Source: Centrapalus pauciflorus
Taxonomy: Eukaryota > Streptophyta > Magnoliopsida > Asterales > Asteraceae
Direction of reading: 5' to 3'
Length of the DNA stretch: 64,000 nucleotides
NCBI GenBank assembly: GCA_020465985.1
Contig: JAANYP010000849.1
Coordinates: 268,658 to 332,657 of the forward strand
The notes beneath the pieces were generated by a model. The model saw only the letters and a list, made by a program, of their open reading frames with translations. It made no database searches and was not told the origin of the DNA. The translations under genes were made by a program, and so were the position numbers. The stretch's first letter is position 1, and each line of letters opens with the position of its first letter. This document shows positions 56,877 to 64,000 of this stretch, piece after piece.

Positions 56877-57024
56877 TGATTTCAACCAAAAAGGTGAACC
56901 AATGTAAACTTTTCTCCGTTATCTTGCTTGTATAACTCGAAAAACTAACCAAAGATGTGATTTTCCCGTCCAAAACGCCAAGAAACCAAGAATGTTGATT
57001 ATGAACACGAAGAACACCCTTAAG

Positions 57025-57036
57025 TCTCTGATACCA
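57025..57036 (-). other. Primer binding site of Copia-3 (Met-tRNA type)
   Basis: On the minus strand TGGTATCAGAGA starts two bases after the 5' LTR. It matches the usual site for 11 bases. Confidence 0.85.
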
Positions 57037-57038
57037 CT

Positions 57039-57629
57039 TGTAAGGTCGCCTACCTACAGATCCTATCTTGACGCGACGCCGTCCAACGAGTGCGGAATCC
57101 TCGTTAGCGGTTTGACGGATAGACCACACACACGGAACACGGAGACACACACGATGATAGATGCACACTAGAACGCCCCGACACGTGATTCTCTCCAAGA
57201 CCACACAAAATCGCCTAGTATGTTCGTAATCGCCTCTACTGTAATTCTCTATCCCAGTTGTTAATTAAAACGGATTAACACTTAATTATAACCCCTGACG
57301 CGAACTTGCCTTGGACAAGTTCGAGATGGCCCAAGCCCACGAACTTGTCCACTATAAGTTCGAACCATGGCCTTTGAACTTATTCTAGAACTTGTGTTTG
57401 AACTTATCTTTGAACTTATGTTTGAACTTATCTTTGAACTTATGTTTGAACTTATTGTAAAACATCAATTACAACGAAGTTCAAACATACATACAATCAA
57501 TATCAAACATACATCTGACACATAACAAACATATATCAAACACGTATTAATATGCAATTACGAACAAATTGACTATTACAAAAAATCATCTATACTTAGA
57601 CTGCTATCGTCACACAGGATGCACTAACA
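57039..57629 (-). repeat. 5' LTR of Copia-3
   Basis: 591 bp. On the minus strand it has about seven consecutive 12-bp units of the form AAGTTCAAAC/GAT at about 57480-57390, two more than the 3' LTR, then AAGTTCGAAC and CGAACTTGTCC words. The unit count explains most of the length difference between the LTRs. Confidence 0.93.
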
Positions 57630-57634
57630 TTCTG

Positions 57635-59230
57635 AATTTCTTTATTCAGTTTTTTAATGTTGGCATCCTAGGAAAGTTAACAAAAATAAAATTTATCAGA
57701 AACTCTATTCGAGTAAACAATAGATTGATTGGGGGAATATAGTGCACATACTTTTGTGAGAAAATATATGCAATCTTGTATGTTCTGACAATGATTTGAA
57801 AAAAAAGGTTTAAACGTTGCATTTTCTAATAAAACCTAGGAACTTACATTTGGAAAAAAAAAAGTTCTTTTTAAAGTTGTAAACTCATGAGAAGTGGATA
57901 ATTTGTTTGAGATGAAATTACCTATTTGTAATCATGATATCTTCCTCCAGTTTGGCACTTGCATGCTTTACCTCCTCCTTTCTTCTTCAAATAATTTTCA
58001 TTACATAGTAAGTAATTTTCAAACCCAGATTAATGAGTTGATACAGAAGCAAGTATAATTTGGTGAAAGTTGTTCTCTAAATATGAAGAGGGTTTCTTAG
58101 TTTTTTAGAATTTCAATGTATTTTAAGAGATTTTATTGTTACAATACAAAGAAAATATTCAATCAATTGAATTGAAACATAGAAGAGTGTATGTTTTACC
58201 TCCTCCTTTGTAACTTTCTCATCATTTGGGTTGATTTTTTGCATTAGGGTAAAAAATTAGTTTCATAATTTAGTTGAATGTATGCTGAATTTATATGATA
58301 AAACCAATATAAGATACAATTATGCAAACAGGAAAAAAGGTATTCAGTAAATCTATATGATATATGATAAAACCAAGAGAGTTGAATGTGTAACCTCTTC
58401 AAAAGACATTATCAACATTTTTTTTATGTTCCGTTGCAGTAAGACTAAGTAAAAGATAAAATTTTAGTAGGATAAAAATGTAAAGTGAAATAATTAAGTT
58501 TTACTTCTCCACTTGCATGCTTAACGACATCTGTAACGTTCTCCTGTATTTGGGTAAAACAAACAAGTTAACTCACAAAGTGTAGAAAATGAATAACCAT
58601 TAGTACAGTGAAGGATAAAACATGCTTATAAGTTGGCAAGTTAATTGTATGCTTATAAAGCAAAAATGCTTGTTTGCAACATTTATGGTAGTAATTCTAA
58701 AAAGTGTGGTAACATGATTTTTATGAAATTGATAACATAACTACATATGAATTGGTTTAAAATTTTACCTGTTTATTTTGGTCCATTTGGAAGTAAAATC
58801 TTTTCGTTTTCCTGCAAAAATATACAAAAATCTTGTCAAATGAAATTTAAACCCTACGTCCTCTATTTAATGTTCCTTTGGTCTTGTATATCTCTAAAGC
58901 AAATTGATAATCATTATTACTTTATTAGTTATGGTCCTATAATAACTGAATTATATTTAAAACCATTTTATTTATATTAATTATCATCTAATGATGATTA
59001 ATCCCCTTGAAATAATATATTATGAAGGGTTTTTCTTCCGGCAACACCTCTAATTTCTTAATACACCATGTCTATATTTTGACCTATATATTTTTATAGT
59101 CAAATGTGTACCTTTTCAATGTAAACATTAAATCAGTCTCTTTTAAAGACAAAAACTGAATAAAGTTATCAAAAAAAGTCAAAAAAGAGAAGTTATAAAT
59201 GTTAGACATTTTATTTCGATCATAGGGAGT
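57635..59230 (-). pseudogene. Candidate 5' exons and introns of the decayed host gene
   Basis: 57667-57635 continues the exon cut by Copia-3 (acceptor TTTCCTAG|GAT), and the joined exon is 54 nt, phase 0, reading DANIKKLNKE then IQNKKSNQ. Further up on the minus strand are EEVKHASAKLEEDIM (about 57970-57916, donor AATAG|GTAATT), a KVTKEE piece near 58200-58217, ENVTDVVKHASGE (about 58545-58507) and KTKRFYFQMDQNKQ (about 58811-58770), each beside splice-like sites. The phase between the KHASAKLEE exon and the next one does not agree, so one exon is missing or the gene is dead. The product would be coiled coil; not identified. Confidence 0.35.
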
Positions 59231-59540
59231 TGTTTTGTAACAATTATTTACTTAGTAGTTTCCTTGTATTATTTCCTTGTAATTTATTTCATTGTAAAAG
59301 TCTAGGGGCCAAAGTTGACAATGCTCCATTGTTAATTAATGGAGCCTAGAAATAGGCTCCTAGGGTTTCATTTGTAAAACACGGTTGAAACAAAGGATAA
59401 TATTGCAGCCGCCATTTGCTTTTATTCTCTCAACATTCTTATTGTTCTTTCATCATTACACAATTATTGAGTTGACATTCTTCTTGTGAGTGATAAAGAA
59501 TCATTTATGTGCTGATTGCTATTGGGAATACATTACAACA
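59231..59540 (+). repeat. 5' LTR of Copia-4
   Basis: About 310 bp from TGTTTTGTAACAATT to CATTACAACA, whose ends form an inverted TGTT..AACA pair. The right end is fixed by the primer site; the left end is inferred. It contains a strong hairpin at 59341-59360 where the TATA region is expected. Confidence 0.7.
59341..59360 (+). other. Perfect hairpin with GAAA loop in the Copia-4 LTR
   Basis: GGAGCCTA-GAAA-TAGGCTCC: eight paired bases around a GNRA-type tetraloop. It overlaps a TATA-like word (TAGAAATAGG). If transcribed it would be near the RNA 5' end. Confidence 0.75.
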
Positions 59541-59542
59541 AA

Positions 59543-59554
59543 TGGTATCAGAGC
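59543..59554 (+). other. Primer binding site of Copia-4 (Met-tRNA type)
   Basis: TGGTATCAGAGC begins three bases after the 5' LTR. Confidence 0.9.
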
Positions 59555-60729
59555 TAAAAAGGTGGATTTCAACTTTAAAGGAATCGGATTCTGCTGGGTT
59601 TTTCATCTTCTTCATCAAGTTCATCGTGTTCTTCATTTTTCTTTCGGTTAGACCCTTTTAATCCTCATTTTTCTGCTGTTTTTAAGTTATTACTGTCCTA
59701 TAATCATTCCATTATCATCTTCTACTGATTTCGAGCTCATTAGGTTCAATCTTTCCATCAAAATCATCATTAAAATCAGTTGTTTTTAAAGTTTCAAAAA
59801 TATGGGTTTTAGTGGGTTTTTGCTCGGCTATTACTGATTTTTAAGTGTTTTGGTAAATTTTAAAACATCGAAAGTGTTTAAAATACTTTCCCAATCATTT
59901 AGAAACAATTTTAGACCTTAAATCTGCTAAAATCAAAGTCTGAACTGTTCTGAAATTTGAATATCTGTTAAATACTTGCTGTAATTCGGACCATATTGTA
60001 GCATTTCGGACCATCTAGGACCCTAATTCGGACCAATTTCGACCCTAGTTCGGACCATATTTCGGTCCATTTCGGACCACATTTAGGTGCATTTCGGACC
60101 ATCCTAGTGCCTATTTCGGACCCTAATTCGGTCCTATCCGAACTTCGGACCATCCGAAGTTCAGATCAGGCACTTTCATTTTCATCATTTGACTTGTGTT
60201 TTTATTTAAACTCTCATTTCGGACCACCCGAACTCGGACCATCCGAATTCGGTCCCCTACCTGGACACTTTCCTAAAAACCCTGTCCACTGTTCACCCGA
60301 ATTCGGACCATCCGAATTCAGTTCCCACACTTCATCCGATACACATCTGTTATTCCGAAGTCCATTATCCGAAGTCATCTTGTGCATCCGAATCCGGTTC
60401 AACCGAATTCGGTCCATCAGACTTCTAAGCATCCGTATTCGCTCATATCCGAAATCCCATCCGAATTTGGCTGTACATCCGAAGTAGGTTCTCATCCGAA
60501 TTAGGTATTCATCCGAAATCAAAGCCCATCCGAATTTGGTCCTTGTCCAAATTGTTGTCCATCCGAAACACTGTTCACCCGAACTCCAGTTCATCCGAAA
60601 CAGCTTTCCATCCGAAATCAGTGCCTTATCCGAATTAGCACCATCCACAGTGCTATTCTTCCAAAGTCCAGCCCATCCGTGTCAAGTTTCCACCTTTAAG
60701 ATCTTAAGTCTTTCATCAGCACCATCATC
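59555..60729 (+). other. Long leader of Copia-4 with CCGAA/TTCGG repeats
   Basis: About 1.2 kb between primer site and gag ATG. From about 59985 to 60680 it is packed with dozens of ATCCGAA, CCGAATTCGG and TTCGGACC words at irregular short spacing. Open frames on both strands here (60107-60487, 60214-60648) are by-products of this composition. Confidence 0.7.
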
Positions 60730-61809
60730 ATGTCTCGTGAAGCTCTCGTAATCGGATCTGAGAACTAACCACCTGTTCTCTATCCAGATGAGTATGAACA
60801 ATGGAAATCCCGGTTCCTTAAATTCGTTGGAATGCAACCGCTTGGGAATTTAATGCTTCAGTCCATCTCCGAAGGTCCCGTCATCTACTATCGGGAGATA
60901 GCAGCCCGACCTGAGGCTGACACCCCTGTCTTAGCCTCAAAAGTTGAACGCGAACCGGCCAATGACGCCGAGAGAGACAGACAGCATGCCGACAAGAGGG
61001 CAGAATATCTGATCTATTAGGCACTCCCCAATGATATTCTGGTTGGCGTAGACAGCAAAATGTCTGCCAAGAAAATGTGGGACGAATTGGATGTCCAGAT
61101 GCTAGGGGCAGATCTGGATGATCGTGCCAAGATTGAGGAGGCCAAGGCGAAGTTTACAGAATTCCGCGCAAAAGACGGGGAATCTCTGCAAGCCACGTTT
61201 ACAAGGTTCTGTGCGGTCCTGAATGAGCTGAACAAACTGCACATAAAGAAGGACAGGGATGACATCAACATCCAGTTCTTTGCCGCCTTAGCCCCCGAGT
61301 GGCAGCTTGCTTGTCGGGCCACGAAACGAGTCCTGAACATTCCTGAGGTATCCATCAATGTCGTTTTTAAGGAGCTAAAGAAGTATCAAGGGGATGTAGA
61401 TCAACAAAAGCTGATGGCGAATCAATTGGCCTCTCTACTGCTATCAGCCAACACCAGATTGAAACCCAATGATTCACTCGCCTTGATCACCAACACGCAG
61501 ATTCCGACACCATCCTTTGCTCCAGGTTCTTCGTCGTCGCAGTACAGGTATGCTTCTCCTCCGCGTGAGGTATTTGATGAGGAAGAAGCTTCTATACAGG
61601 AACAAATAGCCTTGTGGACCAATCGTCTCCAACAACGACGGTTCTCTAACAAGACTAACAATCAACTCCGTTATGACACCGGTCCACGGAGGTACTCAGA
61701 TGACCGAAGGGATGAACGACGCGATGATTATCGCAGAGAGGATTACCGAAGGGATGATAGAAGAAGAAAGGATAAGTTTAGAAAAATATGGAAAATATGG
61801 CAAATATAG
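60730..61809 (+). pseudogene. Copia-4 gag, capsid part
   Basis: ATG at 60730 (MSREALVIGSEN); TAA at 60766-60768 and TAG at 61018-61020 break the frame. Conserved copia gag wording follows: DEYEQWKSRFLKFV, KKMWDELDVQMLG, AKFTEFRAKDGESLQATFTRF and FFAALAPEWQLACR. It ends in an Arg/Asp-rich run (DRRDERRDDYRREDYRRDDRRR) and stops at 61809. No CCHC zinc knuckle is seen where one is expected after the basic run, and the next part is in another frame, so a small deletion or rearrangement is likely here. Confidence 0.8.
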
Positions 61810-63398
61810 ACAGTTTAGAAGAAGAAAGGATTACCGAAGAGATGATTACCGGAGGTACTCTCTTTAAAAGAAGAATTTATGTACTTACAAAACAATTAGA
61901 TGCAGTAAAAATGGAAAATATAGACAGTTTAGAAAAATACAAAATGATTGAAGAAGAAAGGATAAGTTTGTACTCAAGAATAAAGACCCTTGACGATGCA
62001 TTTTTAAAAAGGGGTCAAACAGAACAAACTATACACTTAAATCAGCCCAAAGAAACTAGGTTTTACCATTCTAAACAAGGAATCGGTTTTAAAAATCCTA
62101 AATATTTGGAAAAAGCACAAAATGTTTTACCTTTATTTTAAGACATGAATTATATGGGAGCCGGTCTTAAATCTTTCTTTTTTGAGTCATCAAAAGAAGT
62201 TTTAAACCAAGAAAATGAGAAACGTGTTGCTCATAAAGAAAAAGAAATTTCTTTTCAATATGAAGAACTTAACGAGAGTTATTCTTCTAGAGTACCCACT
62301 TTAGAGGAAGACTTCTTGTCAACTTATTCAGAAGCTGAATTGAAAACAGAAACCGTTAAATCAACTCCTCAACTTTATATTCCTGCAAAAGTTCTTCAAC
62401 AACAAATCACTGTTTTAGAAAAGGAATTGAAGTCGTCTCAAAAAAAAGCACTTGATCTTCAAGATGCTCTTCTTAAGAGCGAAAAAGAATTGGTAAATCA
62501 ATTTTTTCAACAATCTGTGGAAGTAACTGTCTACAGAGAAAATTTTGAAATGGTTTCACAAAAATTGAAAGATTTTTCAAAAGAACAAACAGTTTCTCAT
62601 TCCACAAAAATTCCATATGTGTCATCAAATAAAGGTAAGACCAAAGCTGAAACTTCTTCTGTCATTCATAAAGGTGAGTGTTCAAAACCTTTCAAAAATG
62701 AGGTTTCTAAAAAGACTCAGATCAAATCCAAGTCTTTTAAGAAACCCACTCACCAACAAAAAGAAAATTCTGTCAAGTCTAAATCTTCCATGCTTACTGA
62801 CTCTAATCGTTTTGTTCCAACAGATCATATAAGAAGAGTTCCAAAAACCACCATGCTGGATTTTACGAGTTTTTTTGTGAAGAAGGCTTTAATGCCAAAT
62901 GAATTTGTTACTAGAGATAGGATGTCTGTAATCTCTAAAGACAATTTGTGTAACAATGTGTTTGACAATGCTTGTAATGATGTACCGAATTCTGTTGTTC
63001 CGTTAAAGTACTCTTTTAGTGATTTATTCAATCTATCTCCAACTCGCTATAGACGACAGGTTCCTGAAATGAATGCTTTCGTGCCATATCTTGTTAAACG
63101 AATTCGGAAAAAGAAAACAAGAAATGTTGCATCATCGGCCTCAAATAAAATTGAGATTTGTCCGTTGCCAAGGCCCAAAACCAAAGAAACGGTCAAAAAG
63201 GTCTCAAAAAGACAAAAACCAAAGGCAATTTCAGCGCCTAAGGTTCCAAAGCCCAATAAATCCAATCTTCAATGGATTCCAAAGGGTTATGCATCCGGAC
63301 CACACACAAATGCTAAATGGGTTCCTAAAACTGTACACGTGCCATATAAATCTGGAAATCCTAACAAAAAGGGACCCATATTGAGGTGGGTACCCAAG
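61810..63398 (+). pseudogene. Copia-4 gag, C-terminal coiled-coil and basic part
   Basis: One frame from 61788 to 63407 with a single TAA at 62139-62141. It includes IKTLDDAFLKRGQTEQTIHL and YHSKQGIGFKNPKYL, standard phrases of this Asteraceae copia group, then a coiled coil (62370-62570), Lys/Ser-rich tail and three W-I/V-P-K motifs (63270-63398). Short direct repeats of AAAATATGG and AAGAAGAAAGGAT at 61760-61960 lie at the frame break from the capsid part. Unspliced, it ends with TGA at 63405-63407. Confidence 0.75.
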
Positions 63399-63679
63399 GT
63401 TGTGTGATCTTTATGCAGATGGTTCTTGGTTACTTCTGATCAAGACCCGTTCTTCAATGAAATGGCTTCTAGTTACCATAGACTAGGACCCGTTCTTTTG
63501 CTTGTCGGTTGTGCTTAAACCGACACGTATGGCTTATGTGCACACAGCCCAGGACCCGGTCTAAACTCATCATGTTTTCTGAACATCTCGGTTTAGAAAA
63601 ACGGTTTGATTGTGAATTAAAAAATGGATGTGTTTGAATGCATATAGATTTTCATTGTATAAATTTATTTGTTTTTCAG
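63399..63679 (+). other. Candidate intron at the gag-protease junction of Copia-4
   Basis: Donor CCCAAG|GTTGTG and acceptor TTTATTTGTTTTTCAG|GCG; 281 nt. It starts on a gag codon boundary and ends on a protease codon boundary, so splicing gives one continuous frame, while the unspliced RNA stops six bases past the donor. It contains no coding similarity, and GGACCCGTTC words recur three or four times inside it. Confidence 0.6.
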
Positions 63680-63991
63680 GCGAAGTCCATTTGGTATATG
63701 GATTCGGGTTGCTCCAAGCATATGAAGGGAAGAAGAGAATTGCTATCCAACGTTGTTGAACAGTATTGCGGAACTGTAAAATTCGGGAACAACCATCAGG
63801 CTCACATCAAAGGATACGGGGACTTATTTCTAAATAATCTGGTCATCAAGGACGTTGACTATGTTGAGGGGTTATCACATAATCTTTTTAGCATAGGACA
63901 GCTCTGCGACAAAGGACTAGAGGTAACTTTTAGAGCTAAGAACTGCAGTGTTAAGAGTATGGATGGAAAAGAAATCCTAACAGGTTCCTGA
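63680..63991 (+). pseudogene. Copia-4 protease (3' part outside the window)
   Basis: SIWYMDSGCSKHMKG with catalytic DSG at 63701-63709, then YCGTVKFGNNHQAHIKGYGD and VEGLSHNLFSIGQLCD, the full copia protease fold pattern. A TGA at 63989-63991 interrupts the following ILTGS region. The ATG-initiated open frame at 63638 begins inside the candidate intron and is not a likely start. Confidence 0.8.
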
Positions 63992-64000
63992 AACTCTAAC

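Larger units (their letters stand above)
44280..57629 (-). mobile_element. Copia-3: Ty1/copia retrotransposon (Maximus/SIRE-like) with extra ORF, minus strand
   Basis: LTRs 44280-44847 and 57039-57629; perfect duplication TTCTG at 44275-44279 and 57630-57634. Met-type primer site at 57025-57036 and purine tract at 44848-44858, both on the minus strand. Order read downward: gag with two zinc knuckles, protease, integrase, RT, RNase H, 2-kb spacer, long extra ORF. The plan is the same as Copia-1, but LTRs and sequence are unrelated enough to be a separate family. Copia-3 has the best kept integrase and RT in the window. A 962-base gap hides the start of gag. Confidence 0.93.
59231..64000 (+). 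mobile_element. Copia-4: Ty1/copia retrotransposon, 5' part, running off the window
   Basis: A short LTR, Met-type primer site, a long repeat-rich leader, a copia gag and the start of protease (DSGCS at 63701) appear in order. The 3' part and second LTR lie beyond the right edge, so the target duplication cannot be tested (left flank GGAGT at 59226-59230). Gag carries stops and a frame change, and protease has a stop at 63989-63991, so this copy is not functional. Confidence 0.85.

Noticed and set aside
55836..57204. Very long open frames of 328-444 codons
   Set aside because: They run through the 962-base N gap and are artefacts.
60107..60648. Overlapping long open frames on both strands in the Copia-4 leader (126 and 144 codons)
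   Set aside because: They are translations of the CCGAA/TTCGG word array; no domain, no codon structure, and both strands are open for the same compositional reason.

Overview
The window is repeat-dominated nuclear DNA of a flowering plant. The evidence is nested Ty1/copia and Ty3/gypsy LTR retrotransposons with initiator-Met-type primer sites, a PIF/Harbinger element with a plant MYB/SANT-like gene, hAT-type MITEs, AT-rich spacers and a 962-base assembly gap. Several retroelement ORFs resemble proteins I remember from Asteraceae genomes (lettuce/Tanacetum relatives); this placement is from memory and only moderately firm. I see no intact host gene, rRNA, tRNA or prokaryotic feature.

Layout. 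(1) 1-1197 and 27785-28590 are the two halves of an old LTR-like relic, split by Copia-1 (1198-27784, plus strand, TSD TGATC). Copia-1 itself carries a PIF/Harbinger element (3495-7792) inside gag and a complete gypsy element, Gypsy-1 (13344-22333, minus strand), between pol and a long extra ORF (22407-26315). (2) 28591-30114 is a large foldback/palindromic element with a 482-bp hAT-type MITE inside one arm (29315-29796); a second hAT-type MITE lies at 31220-31584. (3) 32464-43186 is a probable small inverted-repeat element interrupted by Gypsy-2 (32940-42821, plus strand, TSD TATAG); the 5' LTR of Gypsy-2 is itself interrupted by a solo LTR of the Copia-1 family (34883-36007, TSD GAGTG). (4) Copia-3 (44280-57629, minus strand, TSD TTCTG) sits inside what looks like a 54-nt exon of a decayed host gene on the minus strand; candidate exons flank it at 43673-43864 and 57900-58850. 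(5) Copia-4 starts at 59231 and runs off the right edge.

How the parts relate. Copia-1 and Copia-3 share an unusual plan: gag with two zinc knuckles separated by coiled coil, then pol, then a long extra ORF (aORF) in the same orientation before the 3' LTR. In both, the aORF is preceded by a TATA box; in Copia-3 also by a good splice donor and acceptor, so the aORF may be a separate transcription unit. In Copia-1 and Copia-4 the change from gag to protease coincides with an intron-like segment whose removal would bring the two into one frame; Copia-3 has a shrunken counterpart. Both gypsy elements have very similar LTR pairs (young insertions) but badly broken interiors, suggesting that defective templates were copied in trans. 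All coding regions of the retroelements are broken by stops or frameshifts.
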